Source of the DNA: Mesorhizobium sp. | GTDB lineage: Bacteria; Pseudomonadota; Alphaproteobacteria; Rhizobiales; Rhizobiaceae | NCBI RefSeq assembly: GCF_024710845.1 | Contig: NZ_JANJTZ010000003.1 | Span: forward strand, 1-64,000 | Reading direction: 5' to 3' | DNA length: 64,000 bases | Shown: piece by piece, positions 55,179 to 63,990 of the stretch | Layout: each line of letters opens with the position of its first letter | Position numbering within the stretch: the first letter of the stretch is position 1 | Position numbers and translations under genes: made by a program | Notes under the pieces: model-generated | Database searches by the model: none | Told to the model about the DNA's origin: nothing | The model's input: only the letters and a program-made list of their open reading frames with translations

Positions 55179-55940
55179 ATGACCCGCGCCGACAATATGG
55201 ACCAGCAGATCGAAACGCGCGGGCCGCCCCCGCCGGACGTCGCCGGGCGTGAGCCGGTGTTCAATCTGCCGGCGATCGTAATCGCGTTCGTCGCAGCCTG
55301 CGTCGGCATCCATCTCGTCAGGCTCTATCTGCTGTCGCCGCAGCAGGATTACGAACTGATCCTCAAGGCGGCGTTCTTCCCGATACGCTACACGGGCGGA
55401 TACGATCTCGACCTCTATGCCTTCACCAGCCCGTTCACCTCGTCGCTTTTGCATGCGGGGTGGATGCACCTGGTCCTGAACATGGTCTGGCTGGCGGCAT
55501 TCGCGTCGCCGCTGGCGACCCGCATCGGCGTCGTGCGTTTCGTCCTGTTCTGGTGCGTCGCGACGGCCGGGTCGCTGCTGCTCCATTTCGTGGCGCGGCC
55601 GGACGACATGGTGCCGGTGATCGGAGCGTCGGGCGCGATCTCCGGGATGATGGGAGCCGCGGCGCGGTTCGGGTTCCAGGTCGACCGGTCGCAACGCATG
55701 CCCGTCTTCGCCGGGCGCAGGCTCAGCCTGATCGAAACCTTCCGCTCGCGGCAGGCAGTCGTCTTCCTCGTCGTCTGGCTGGGGATCAACTTTGCGACGG
55801 GTGCCGGCCTCGATCTCTCCGGCAGCGACGGATCGATCGCCTGGGAGGCTCATATCGGCGGCATGCTCACGGGGCTGTTCGGCATTGCCCTGTTCGACAG
55901 GGCGCCGCCCCGCGAGGATCGCTCGTCGGTCTTGCAATGA
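55179..55940 (+). CDS. rhomboid-family intramembrane serine protease
   Basis: A 253-residue protein with six membrane helices. The rhomboid motifs are HAGWMHLVLNMVWLAAFA in helix 2, GASGAISGMMGA (the nucleophile Ser in GxSG) in helix 4 and WEAHIGGMLTGLFG (catalytic His) in helix 6. The frame stays open upstream to 54966, through the terminator, and is not coding there. ATG 55179 or 55197 are candidates. A CTATAT -10 element lies at 55142-55147. Substrate unknown. Confidence 0.9.
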   Translation: MTRADNMDQQIETRGPPPPDVAGREPVFNLPAIVIAFVAACVGIHLVRLYLLSPQQDYELILKAAFFPIRYTGGYDLDLYAFTSPFTSSLLHAGWMHLVLNMVWLAAFASPLATRIGVVRFVLFWCVATAGSLLLHFVARPDDMVPVIGASGAISGMMGAAARFGFQVDRSQRMPVFAGRRLSLIETFRSRQAVVFLVVWLGINFATGAGLDLSGSDGSIAWEAHIGGMLTGLFGIALFDRAPPREDRSSVLQ

Positions 55941-56030
55941 CCCGAATCCGGGCGCACCATTCCTCATCCGGTCAGCGCCGTTCACGAGTGCGGGGAGATG
56001 GCGCCGACCGTCGTTGACAGGAGGACTGTG

Positions 56031-56462
56031 ATGACGGTGAAAGCTATTCTCGCGGAAAAAGGTCGCGACGTGATGACGCTCAGGTCGGGCGAGACGATCG
56101 AAGGCGCGGTGAAGACGCTGGCGCAGTACAAGATCGGTGCGCTCGTCGTCACCTCGGCCAACGGCAAGATCGAAGGCATTCTCTCTGAGCGTGACATCGT
56201 TCGCGTGTTTGCCGCGGAGGGTGCAGCCGCATTGAAAATGCCGGTTTCCGCCGCGATGACGAGCAAGGTGAAAACCTGCAGCGAATCCGCGACGGTCAAC
56301 GAGGTGATGGAAGTCATGACCCTCGGCCGGTTCCGCCACCTGCCGGTTGAGAAGAACGGCGTTCTGGCCGGCATCATCTCGATCGGCGACGTGGTCAAGC
56401 GGCGCATCCAGGACATCGAGCGCGAGGCCGAAGAGATCAAGCAATATATCGCGACGGTCTGA
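56031..56462 (+). CDS. CBS-domain pair protein
   Basis: A 143-residue protein that is essentially two CBS domains (about 8-62 and 75-130), with GKIEGILSERDIVR and GVLAGIISIGDVVKRR. Such stand-alone pairs bind adenosine nucleotides and regulate partner enzymes. AGGAGG (56020-56025) lies 5 bp before ATG 56031. The partner is not evident from the neighbours. Confidence 0.9.
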   Translation: MTVKAILAEKGRDVMTLRSGETIEGAVKTLAQYKIGALVVTSANGKIEGILSERDIVRVFAAEGAAALKMPVSAAMTSKVKTCSESATVNEVMEVMTLGRFRHLPVEKNGVLAGIISIGDVVKRRIQDIEREAEEIKQYIATV

Positions 56463-56622
56463 CCTTCGAAGCGGCCAATCTGGCGCCTCCGCGTAAAATT
56501 CGCGCGAGAGTGAAATCCCCTACAGACGGCGCGCGAACAGCGAGGCGTAGTTCTCCTGTCACGGTGCGGGTCCAGCCTCGCGGAGGCTGGCGCGCGACGT
56601 GCGTGCGGACGGGGAGAGACCG

Positions 56623-57480
56623 ATGCCGAGCAAGCTGATCAAGGGGACGTACCACGTCAAGAACCGCTCGCCGGACGGCGATTCGATCGCCTTCCAGGCA
56701 AACAACACGGCGAACTGGGACTTCTTCAACTGGAGCCGGAGCTTCCGCAAGCCGACGCCGGAGAAGAACCGCCCGATACAGTTGCGCATCGAGGGGATCG
56801 ACTCGCTCGAGACGCACTACGAAGGCTTCGCCCAGCCGCTGGCGATCGCCAAGTCGGCGACCGACGCGCTGCTCAGGGCCTTCGGCATTCCCGTCCAGAC
56901 CTATAATCTGAACTTCACCAAGATCGTCACCGCGGGCGATTCGGTCGAGGGTGCGATCATCGCGGCGGATGTCGACGGCTACGATAGGCCGATCGCCTAT
57001 GCGCTGCTCGGGGACCACGGGCTCGCCGACGGGGCGGAACTGCCCGCGCTGACGGACGCGATGGTGGAACTGACGATCAACTACAAGCTCGCCGCCGACG
57101 GACTGGTCTATCCGACCTTCTACACCACCACCAACGAGACTGGGCTGGCCGCGATCTCGCGGGCGGCGGCCGCCGCGATCGAGGACCGGCGCGGCATATG
57201 GGCCTTCGACCGCAGCCTCGGCTTCCAGTTCTGGGGGCCGCGCACCATCCTGGAAGAGGCGGTCATCCTGCCCAAACTGTTCCGGCGGCTGGTCAATTTC
57301 TGCGAGGAGAGCGACGATATGGCCAAGCTCGGCGTCTGGCTGGCCGGCAAGCGCGACCCGTTCACGGTGATCTCGACCGGGCAGCGCTTCCAGAAGCTCA
57401 GCGATCTCGTCTTCGTCAACGGCCGCGAGGTCGGGCTGAAATTCGATCCGCTCGACGTGATGTTCCGCCCGACGTCGTAG
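56623..57480 (+). CDS. cytoplasmic staphylococcal-nuclease-fold protein
   Basis: A 285-residue protein whose first half follows the thermonuclease pattern: SPDGDSIAFQ, LRIEGIDSLETH (the Arg, Asp and Glu of the active site) and DGYDRPIAYALL (distal Arg). An insertion of about 20 residues (NTANWDFFNWSRSFRKPT) separates the first strands, and there is a 100-residue C-terminal extension without known motifs. It has no signal peptide or membrane segment. Catalysis is plausible but untested. Start 56623 follows GGGGAGAGACCG. Confidence 0.7.
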   Translation: MPSKLIKGTYHVKNRSPDGDSIAFQANNTANWDFFNWSRSFRKPTPEKNRPIQLRIEGIDSLETHYEGFAQPLAIAKSATDALLRAFGIPVQTYNLNFTKIVTAGDSVEGAIIAADVDGYDRPIAYALLGDHGLADGAELPALTDAMVELTINYKLAADGLVYPTFYTTTNETGLAAISRAAAAAIEDRRGIWAFDRSLGFQFWGPRTILEEAVILPKLFRRLVNFCEESDDMAKLGVWLAGKRDPFTVISTGQRFQKLSDLVFVNGREVGLKFDPLDVMFRPTS

Positions 57481-57546
57481 AGGCTTCCATCCGCGCCTTT
57501 CCCGGTCTAGGAAGCGGGCTTCTGCCATCCGGATCGCACGACGCCA

Positions 57547-59046
57547 ATGTCCATTATCGATACCCGCATTCCCGAAGCCAGACGGTTCATCCCGGGCGCC
57601 ACCGGCGACTGGGAGGTGATCATCGGCCTCGAAGTGCATGCCCAGGTCACGTCGCAGTCGAAGCTGTTCTCCGGCGCCTCGACCAAGTTCGGCGCAGAGC
57701 CCAACGCCAATGTCAGCCTGGTCGACGCGGCGATGCCGGGCATGCTGCCCGTCATCAACGAGGAATGCGTCAAGCAGGCGATCCGCTCGGGCCTCGGCCT
57801 GAAGGCGCAGATCAACCTGAAGTCAGTGTTCGACCGCAAGAACTACTTCTATCCGGACCTGCCGCAGGGCTACCAGATCTCACAGTACAAGCAGCCGATC
57901 GTCGGCGAGGGCAAGATCATGATCTCGGTCGGGCCGGACCGCGAGGGCAAGTTCGAGGAGATCGAGGTCGGCATCGAGCGCCTGCACCTGGAGCAGGACG
58001 CCGGCAAGTCGATGCACGACCAGCACCCGACCATGTCCTATGTCGATCTCAATCGCTCGGGCGTCGCGCTCATGGAAATCGTCTCCAAGCCCGACATGCG
58101 CTCGGCCGACGAAGCGAAGGCCTATGTCACCAAGCTCAGGACCATCCTGCGCTATCTCGGCACCTGCGACGGCAACATGGACGAGGGGTCGCTGCGCGCC
58201 GATGTGAACGTGTCGGTGCGCAAGCCCGGCGGCGAGTTCGGCACGCGCTGCGAAATCAAGAACGTCAACTCGATCCGTTTCATCGGCCAGGCGATCGACT
58301 ACGAGGCGCGCCGCCAGATCGCGATCCTCGAGGATGGCGGCTCGATCGACCAGGAGACCCGGCTGTTCGACCCGGGCAAGGGTGAGACCCGCTCGATGCG
58401 CTCGAAGGAAGAGGCGCATGACTATCGCTACTTCCCGGACCCGGACCTGCTGCCGCTGGAGTTCGACCAGGCCTATGTCGATGCGCTGGCCGCGCACCTG
58501 CCGGAACTGCCGGACGCCAAGCGCGACCGGCTGGTCGGCAAGCTCGGACTGTCGGTCTATGACGCCTCGATCCTTGTCTCGGAAAAGGCGATCGCCGATT
58601 ATTTCGAGCAGGTCGCGGACGGCCGCGACGGCAAGACGGCCGCCAATTGGGTCATCAACGACCTGCTCGGCCTGTTGAACAAGGCAGGCAAGGGCATTGA
58701 AGAGTCTCCCGTTTCGCCGGCCCAGCTTGGCGGGATCATCGACCTGATCAAGGAAGGCGTCATTTCCGGCAAGATCGCCAAGGACCTGTTCGAGATCGTC
58801 TGGAGCGAGGGCGGCGATCCGAAGCAGATCGTCGAGACCCGCGGCATGAAGCAGGTCACCGACACCGGCGCGATCGAGAAAGCGGTGGACGAGATCATCG
58901 CCGCCAATCCGGACAAGGTCGCCCAGGCGCTGGCCAAGCCGACGCTCGCCGGCTGGTTCGTCGGCCAGGTGATGAAGGCGACCGGCGGCAAGGCCAATCC
59001 GCAGGCGGTCAACGACCTCGTCAAGGCGAAGCTCGGCATCGAATAG
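57547..59046 (+). CDS. gatB: Asp-tRNA(Asn)/Glu-tRNA(Gln) amidotransferase subunit B
   Basis: Subunit of the GatCAB enzyme that amidates mischarged tRNAs. The 499-residue protein has the catalytic cradle ([45 protein letters not shown]), [19 protein letters not shown] and the C-terminal helical and YqeY domain. gatA and gatC are not adjacent. Confidence 0.97.
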   Translation: MSIIDTRIPEARRFIPGATGDWEVIIGLEVHAQVTSQSKLFSGASTKFGAEPNANVSLVDAAMPGMLPVINEECVKQAIRSGLGLKAQINLKSVFDRKNYFYPDLPQGYQISQYKQPIVGEGKIMISVGPDREGKFEEIEVGIERLHLEQDAGKSMHDQHPTMSYVDLNRSGVALMEIVSKPDMRSADEAKAYVTKLRTILRYLGTCDGNMDEGSLRADVNVSVRKPGGEFGTRCEIKNVNSIRFIGQAIDYEARRQIAILEDGGSIDQETRLFDPGKGETRSMRSKEEAHDYRYFPDPDLLPLEFDQAYVDALAAHLPELPDAKRDRLVGKLGLSVYDASILVSEKAIADYFEQVADGRDGKTAANWVINDLLGLLNKAGKGIEESPVSPAQLGGIIDLIKEGVISGKIAKDLFEIVWSEGGDPKQIVETRGMKQVTDTGAIEKAVDEIIAANPDKVAQALAKPTLAGWFVGQVMKATGGKANPQAVNDLVKAKLGIE

Positions 59047-59050
59047 GCCG

Positions 59051-59536
59051 ATGTTCGTCCGCACCGCCAGCGAGCGCGACCTGCCGGCCGTCAGCCGGCT
59101 GATTGGCGAGACGCTGCATGCGACGAACGATGTCTTCTATGGCGCAGACATGGTCGGGAGCATCGCCCGGGCGCTCTATTCCGTTGCGGCGCTGAAGACC
59201 GCGATGCACCGGCCGCATTCGGAGTTCCTGGTGGCGGACGATGGCCAGGCCATCGCCGGCGTGACCTTCGCGGCCGCCGCCGGCGAGGACGCGCGCGTCG
59301 TCGATCTCCTTGGGCTGTTTGTCCGACCGGAGCTCCAGGGCCGCGGCGTGGGCGGCATGCTGCTGCAGGAACTCGAAGAGTCCTTCTTCGAATCGGAACG
59401 CATCCAGATAGAAGTCGATGAGCGCAACCTGCGGGCCGTCGGCTTCCTGGCGAGCGAAGGATACGAGCCGAGAGGACGGCGGCGCGATGAGGCGTTGCAG
59501 GCCACTCTCGTCAGCTTCGATAAATCGCTGGTATGA
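59051..59536 (+). CDS. GNAT-family N-acetyltransferase
   Basis: A 161-residue acetyltransferase with the acetyl-CoA loop VRPELQGRGVGGMLLQELE (motif A, Q/RxxGxG/A) near residue 95 and the motif B region LRAVGFLASEGYEPRG. It begins 4 bp after gatB and may be co-transcribed. Substrate unknown. Confidence 0.85.
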   Translation: MFVRTASERDLPAVSRLIGETLHATNDVFYGADMVGSIARALYSVAALKTAMHRPHSEFLVADDGQAIAGVTFAAAAGEDARVVDLLGLFVRPELQGRGVGGMLLQELEESFFESERIQIEVDERNLRAVGFLASEGYEPRGRRRDEALQATLVSFDKSLV

Positions 59537-59590
59537 CTTGCCGCCTGTGACGGCCTAGACTGCCCGTCGCAACCGCCGGAGGAGACCGTC

Positions 59591-60103
59591 TTGCCAGACC
59601 ACGCCGCGACCGCACGTATCCGACACATGACCGCTGACGACGTGGAGCAGGTCGCCGCTCTCATTCACGCGTCCTGGGTTTCAACCTACGGGCCGCTTAT
59701 GGGCGAAGCAAAGGCCGAGCAGGAATCGGCGAAGAAGCACCAGCCGGCGATGATCGCGGCCGACATGAAGCGGATGCACTCCGAGAGCTTCGTCGGCGAG
59801 GAGGCAAACGGCCGCATCGTCGGCTATGCCTATGCCAAGGTGACGAAAGGCGTTCTCTGGCTCGACCGGCTGCACGTCGCGCCGGATCACCAGGGCAGCG
59901 GGCTCGCGGCGGGCCTGCTGCACGCCGTCATCGTCAACTATATCGGCGAGGGGTCGATCTCGCTAGAAGTGATCAAGGGCAACGACCGGGCGATCCGCTT
60001 CTACGAGCGCGAAGGCTTCATGGTGACCGACGAGCGCGACGCCTGCGGCGGCATCGGCGGCGTGCCGACGCTGATCATGCGCAAGGCGATCTCGCGCGCC
60101 TGA
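59591..60103 (+). CDS. GNAT-family N-acetyltransferase
   Basis: A 170-residue protein with acetyl-CoA motif A VAPDHQGSGLAAGLLHAVI and motif B NDRAIRFYEREGFMV. The start is TTG 59591 with a GGAGGAGA site about 6 bases upstream; an ATG at 59627 (MTADDVEQVAAL) would trim 12 residues. Not a recent duplicate of the previous GNAT gene: the sequences differ throughout. It converges with the DUF992 gene. Confidence 0.83.
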   Translation: MPDHAATARIRHMTADDVEQVAALIHASWVSTYGPLMGEAKAEQESAKKHQPAMIAADMKRMHSESFVGEEANGRIVGYAYAKVTKGVLWLDRLHVAPDHQGSGLAAGLLHAVIVNYIGEGSISLEVIKGNDRAIRFYEREGFMVTDERDACGGIGGVPTLIMRKAISRA

Positions 60104-60104
60104 A

Positions 60105-60133
60105 GGCGCGGCGGCAGAGGATGCCGCCACGCC
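60105..60133. terminator. hairpin between convergent GNAT and DUF992 genes
   Basis: GGCGGCA (60110-60116) pairs with TGCCGCC (60122-60128), extended by GGCG/CGCC around one unpaired base per side. There is no T-run; it may serve as a shared bidirectional transcript end. Confidence 0.45.
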
Positions 60134-60140
60134 ATGCTCG

Positions 60141-60647
60141 TCAATTGACGGGGTTGAGCGTGATCGACGTGCCGGTGGCGGCGACGTTGAGACCGATCTG
60201 ACCGGTGACGCTGATCAGCTGCAGGCTGATCGAGCCGGACGTGCCGCCGACCAGAACATTGGCGCCGATGCCGGCGCCGACCGTCGCCTCCACGGTTGCG
60301 CCGTCATAGACGCCGCCGAGCGAGCCGCGATGATAGCCGGCCGTCGGCGCGAACACCGCCCAGACCAGCTTGCCGCGCGTGGTGAAGCCGACATCGACGC
60401 CGAGCTTGCGGATCGCGCCTGAATAATCCTCGCCGCGCCGGTCGCCGGTCGGGCGGAAGGTGCAGTCGAGCGTCTTGGCGGAGCCCAGGACATAGCCGAT
60501 ACCGCCGCCGACATCGCAGGACAGCGTGCCGATCTTGACGCCGCCATAGGCGTCGCTCTCTTCGCTGGTCCGCCGGTCGGCGGCCGAGGCGAGGGCGGCA
60601 GACAACACCAGCGGCGCCGCCAGCGCGAGTGCGAGGAACTTGTTCAT
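60141..60647 (-). CDS. DUF992 family secreted protein
   Basis: A 168-residue protein with a signal peptide (MNKFLALALAAPLVLSAALASA). The mature part has KIGTLSCDVGGGIGYVLGSAKTLDC... and Gly-rich beta strands, the DUF992 pattern found in alphaproteobacteria (two conserved Cys). GGAGACTAAC precedes ATG 60647. It may be an outer-membrane-associated beta-structure protein; no function is known. Confidence 0.88.
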   Translation of the reverse strand: MNKFLALALAAPLVLSAALASAADRRTSEESDAYGGVKIGTLSCDVGGGIGYVLGSAKTLDCTFRPTGDRRGEDYSGAIRKLGVDVGFTTRGKLVWAVFAPTAGYHRGSLGGVYDGATVEATVGAGIGANVLVGGTSGSISLQLISVTGQIGLNVAATGTSITLNPVN

Positions 60648-60764
60648 GTTAGTCTCCGTTCGAAAAGTATGCCTGTCCAACCCGGGGCGGGTGATGAACC
60701 GGCATCAAGGCGCGAGCGTGACGCGGGCGGGGCAAACAAGATTGATCCGCAAGGGAACACGGCG

Positions 60765-61304
60765 ATGATCGAAACCGCTTTCTGGAGACGCCTCGACATG
60801 GCCGGCCACGACGCGGCGCGGATTGAAACCGTGCCCGGCGGCCACCGGCTCGAAGGGACGGCCGTGTTCCGCCACGAGAGCGGGCCGGCCGCGATCTCCT
60901 ACCGGCTCGATCTCGCACCCGACTGGTCGACGCGGCGGGGCCTGCTGCGCGGCTTCGTCGGCGCGGAAATGCTGGAGCACGAGATCCTGCGCGGGCCGGA
61001 CGGCTGGACGCTGGACGGCGTGGCGCAGACGGGGCTCGCGCATCTCCTGGACCTCGACCTCGGCTTCACGCCGGCGACCAACCTGCAGCAGCTGCAGCGG
61101 GTGCCGCTGGAGATCGGGGAGGAGGCCGACATCAAGGTCGCATGGTTCGATGCCGGGGCGGAGCGGCTGGTCGAGCTGCCGCAATACTATCGGCGGCTCG
61201 ACGCGAACCGCTATGACTATCGCGGCTTTTCCTACCGGGCGACGCTCGAGCTTGCGCCGAGCGGTTTCGTGCGGCTTTATCCCGACCTGTGGGAGATGGC
61301 TTGA
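60765..61304 (+). CDS. putative glycolipid-binding family protein
   Basis: A 179-residue protein with the pattern FWRRLDMAGHDAARIE at the N-terminus, YRLDLAPDWSTRRG, a central LDLDLGFTPATNLQQLQR and FSYRATLELAPSGFVRLYPDLW. This matches the small family annotated as putative glycolipid-binding (PF06475). Function unproven. Start MIETAFWRRLD at 60765. Confidence 0.8.
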   Translation: MIETAFWRRLDMAGHDAARIETVPGGHRLEGTAVFRHESGPAAISYRLDLAPDWSTRRGLLRGFVGAEMLEHEILRGPDGWTLDGVAQTGLAHLLDLDLGFTPATNLQQLQRVPLEIGEEADIKVAWFDAGAERLVELPQYYRRLDANRYDYRGFSYRATLELAPSGFVRLYPDLWEMA

Positions 61305-61412
61305 GCATCGACTGGACCAATCGCCTCGCTCTGGCGCGGTGGCCCCGCGCCACCTATCTTTTGGCGACGCGGATACCCGTCCGTCCCATCCTCTCACTCC
61401 CAGGAGCCGCAC

Positions 61413-62282
61413 ATGTCCGAGACCGCCTACACGCCGCCGAAAGTATGGACCTGGGACAAGGAAAGCGGCGGCCAGTTCGCCAATATCAACCGGCCGATCG
61501 CCGGGCCGACGCATGACAAGGACCTGCCGGTCGGCAAGCACCCCCTGCAGCTCTATTCGCTCGCCACGCCCAACGGCGTGAAGGTGACGATCATGCTGGA
61601 GGAGCTGCTGGAGAAGGGCCACACCGGCGCGGAATACGACGCCTGGCTGATCAGGATCAACGAGGGCGACCAGTTCGGCTCGGGCTTCGTCGAGGTCAAC
61701 CCGAACTCGAAGATCCCGGCGCTGATGGACCGCTCCGGCGCGACGCCCGTCCGCGTCTTCGAGTCCGGCTCGATCCTGTTCTACCTGGCCGAGAAGTTCG
61801 GCGAATTCCTCCCCACTGCCCAGCCGGCCCGCGCGGAAACCATGTCCTGGCTGTTCTGGCAGATGGGCTCCGCGCCCTATCTCGGCGGCGGCTTCGGCCA
61901 TTTCTATGCCTACGCGCCGGAGAAGTGGGAATACCCGATCAACCGCTTCGCCATGGAGGTGAAGCGTCAGCTCGACGTGCTCGACCGGCGGCTGGCCGAG
62001 AGCGAGTATCTCGGCGGCTCCGACTACACGATCGCCGACATGGCGGTCTGGCCCTGGTATGGCGGGCTGGTGAAGGGCTGGAACTACAATTCCGGCGAGT
62101 TCCTCTCGGTGCACGAATACAAGAACGTCATCCGCTGGGCCGACCAGATTCATGCCCGCCCGGCGGTGGTGCGGGGCCGCATGGTCAATCGCGTCTCGGG
62201 CGACCCGGCGGGCCAGCTGCGCGAGCGCCACGACGCCTCGGACTTCGAGACGAGGACGCAGGACAAGCTGGCGGCGGAGTAG
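61413..62282 (+). CDS. yghU: glutathione-dependent disulfide-bond oxidoreductase, YghU type
   Basis: A 289-residue nu-class GST-like protein. The N-terminal extension (YTPPKVWTWDKESGGQFANINRP) is typical, followed by the thioredoxin domain with SLATPNGVKVTIMLEELLE (TPNG motif for glutathione binding) and FESGSILFYLAE. A helical C-terminal domain has LGGSDYTIADMAVWPWYGG. Reduces disulfides with two bound glutathiones in E. coli YghU. Convergent with the thermonuclease gene. Confidence 0.93.
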   Translation: MSETAYTPPKVWTWDKESGGQFANINRPIAGPTHDKDLPVGKHPLQLYSLATPNGVKVTIMLEELLEKGHTGAEYDAWLIRINEGDQFGSGFVEVNPNSKIPALMDRSGATPVRVFESGSILFYLAEKFGEFLPTAQPARAETMSWLFWQMGSAPYLGGGFGHFYAYAPEKWEYPINRFAMEVKRQLDVLDRRLAESEYLGGSDYTIADMAVWPWYGGLVKGWNYNSGEFLSVHEYKNVIRWADQIHARPAVVRGRMVNRVSGDPAGQLRERHDASDFETRTQDKLAAE

Positions 62283-62293
62283 CGCGGCGCGCC

Positions 62294-63064
62294 TTAAGCG
62301 CACCAGCTCCGCTTCGAGCCGGTCCAGCGGCGGGCCAACCCTTCGGCGATCAGCGTGTCGCCGATCGAGCGGCCGTCGCGCATGACGGTGCGCAGCTTGC
62401 GGCCGTAGATGTCCTCGTCGCGCGATTGGGCGACGAGGTCGAGCGGCCCGGCGTTGAGCAATTCGCCCAGCCGGCGCGTCGCCTTTGCCGCGAGCTCGGC
62501 CTCGCGCCGGCATTTGGGATTGCCGGCCTCGGGCGTGTCGATGTCGGCCACGCGGACCGCCTTGCCGTTCAGCACGAAGGTGTCGCCGTCGACGACGCAG
62601 TTGCGCCCGCCGCCCTCGCCGCACATCGGGAAGGTGAGGCCGGATAGATGCGTGGTCCGGTCGGGACGGCCGGGGACGTCTGCCTTGGGCGTCACGTCCA
62701 TCGGCGGGCGGGCGACGGCGGGCAGGGGTTTCGTCTCGCGCCTCGTCTCGGGCACCGGCCTGGACGGACGGGGCACCGGAAGGGCGGACGTCTCGATCGA
62801 CCGGTCGGGCCGGCGCGCGGCGGGCGCCCGGGAGCGCGGTTCGGACTTCGTGGTCTGCTCGACCCGGGCCGGAGGCTCGAGCTGGGCAATCGTCCGCTTC
62901 AGCGCATCGAGATCGGGCATGCCGAACCAGGCTGTGGCGGCCAGGGCTATCGCCGCGCCGAGCGCGACGAGGCCGAGGGATCTGAAGGGCCGGAAGCCCG
63001 CGCCACGCCGCGCGCCCTTGCGCTGTCCTGACCTGCCGCCCGTCCGCTTGCGATTCGCCGCCAT
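62294..63064 (-). CDS. membrane-anchored thermonuclease-family protein
   Basis: A 256-residue protein: a basic N-terminus, one membrane helix (LGLVALGAAIALAATAWFG, about 33-51), a Pro/Arg-rich linker, then a C-terminal nuclease-fold domain with CVVDGDTFVLNGKAVRVADIDTPEAG and EDIYGRKLRTVMRDG (active-site Asp, Arg, Glu and distal Arg all present). Four cysteines may form disulfides in the periplasm. GGAGG lies 5 bases before ATG 63064. Confidence 0.85.
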   Translation of the reverse strand: MAANRKRTGGRSGQRKGARRGAGFRPFRSLGLVALGAAIALAATAWFGMPDLDALKRTIAQLEPPARVEQTTKSEPRSRAPAARRPDRSIETSALPVPRPSRPVPETRRETKPLPAVARPPMDVTPKADVPGRPDRTTHLSGLTFPMCGEGGGRNCVVDGDTFVLNGKAVRVADIDTPEAGNPKCRREAELAAKATRRLGELLNAGPLDLVAQSRDEDIYGRKLRTVMRDGRSIGDTLIAEGLARRWTGSKRSWCA

Positions 63065-63124
63065 GCGCGCCTCCATCGAGACCGCAGGATGCGGCATGAG
63101 GGGTTAAAGGACAGTGCGTGGGGG

Positions 63125-63165
63125 GAGTAGGGCAGTAGGGCAGTAGGGGAGTAGGGCAGAAGGGG
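63125..63165 (+). repeat. tandem GGGCAGTA repeat, third locus
   Basis: About five imperfect 8-bp units (AGTAGGGC repeated, then AGTAGGGGAGTAGGGCAGAA). It is in the same orientation as 12478-12511, 50 kb away, again in an intergenic gap. Confidence 0.85.
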
Positions 63166-63185
63166 TGCCCCGCAGTCCGCACGCC

Positions 63186-63362
63186 GTCATCCTCGGGCCG
63201 GCCCTTCGGGCGTTCGATTGGCTTTGCAAGGTCCACTGGACCTTGCAATTCGCCCGATGGGCGAACCGCCATCTCACCCCGAGGATCTGCCGGCGTTGAT
63301 GCGATGGGCGGTTCAGATACGGACGAGCGGAGGTAGATCCTCGGGTCAAGCCCGAGGATGAC
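63186..63362. repeat. palindromic repeat element
   Basis: A 177-bp element bounded by GTCATCCTCGGGC (63186-63198) and its exact inverse GCCCGAGGATGAC (63350-63362). Internal palindromes: GCAAGGTCCA-C-TGGACCTTGC (63226-63246), TTCGCCC-GAT-GGGCGAA (63249-63265), and CCCGAGGATCTGCC (63278-63291) against GGTAGATCCTCGGG (63332-63345). On the minus strand it reads VILGLDPRIYLRSSV, a peptide seen in many over-predicted ORFs of alphaproteobacteria, so it is a dispersed non-coding family. With the tandem repeat it fills the 326-bp gap 63065-63390. Confidence 0.85.
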
Positions 63363-63390
63363 GTCGCGCGTGGGATGGACCGTCGGCCCC

Positions 63391-63990
63391 TCACGACGTG
63401 TCGCGCCTCGCCTCCCAGGCGAAATAGTGCAGGTCGCGCAGCACGTCGTCGACCGCGTGTTCTGCGCGCGGCGAACCCGGTCGATGGAGTCCGTAGGCGG
63501 GGCCGGGGCGCAGCGGCGAGGCGCGGCTGGCGCGGCCTGCCTTGCGCAGGGCCTCGCAGCGGGCTCGCCAGCGGGCGAGCCGCATGGCCTGGCGCGGCAG
63601 GTCGCCGAGCGCACGGCTCAAGGCTTCCAGACGCAGGCGCAGATGGCCGGCGCCGATCGGATCGTTGGGCGCGGGGTCGTGACGGGCCGCGACAGGAAAC
63701 AATGGAGTCCAGCCGGGGATCGAAATGCGCGGCACGCCGGAGGTGCGGATGTGGAACGGCGGCGCGTCCGGATCGGGCAGCGGGTCGAGGAGCGGGAAGG
63801 AGAGGCGTCGTGTCGCGGCGGGCGGTGCGTCGGCCGCGTCGGTCGCCCCGGCGGGTGCGAGCGCCAGGCCAAGGCCGGGGACCGGGACGGGAACGTGCGT
63901 GACCAGCGGGCCGCTGTTCGGCTTGAGCTGAGGCAGGAGCGGTTCCGCCGCCACCATGTCGCGGCCGACGACGACGATCAGCCGTCGCAC
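63391..63990 (-). CDS. hypothetical protein, start near or beyond the window edge
   Basis: A 199-residue frame whose first start in the window is a GTG at 63990; the true start may lie to the right of 64000. It is Pro/Ala/Arg-rich with RRLSFPLLDPLPDPDAPP, then an Arg-rich helical part and the end HAVDDVLRDLHYFAWEARR. I do not recognise the family. No competing frame is better, and the compact C-terminal Trp/Tyr segment looks like real protein. Confidence 0.55.
   Translation of the reverse strand: MRRLIVVVGRDMVAAEPLLPQLKPNSGPLVTHVPVPVPGLGLALAPAGATDAADAPPAATRRLSFPLLDPLPDPDAPPFHIRTSGVPRISIPGWTPLFPVAARHDPAPNDPIGAGHLRLRLEALSRALGDLPRQAMRLARWRARCEALRKAGRASRASPLRPGPAYGLHRPGSPRAEHAVDDVLRDLHYFAWEARRDTS

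Noticed and set aside
60705-63614. A 969-codon minus-strand frame spanning the glycolipid-binding-like, yghU and thermonuclease genes and the repeats
   Set aside because: It runs through the tandem repeat and the palindromic element and is antisense to or out of frame with clear genes. Composition is unlike protein.
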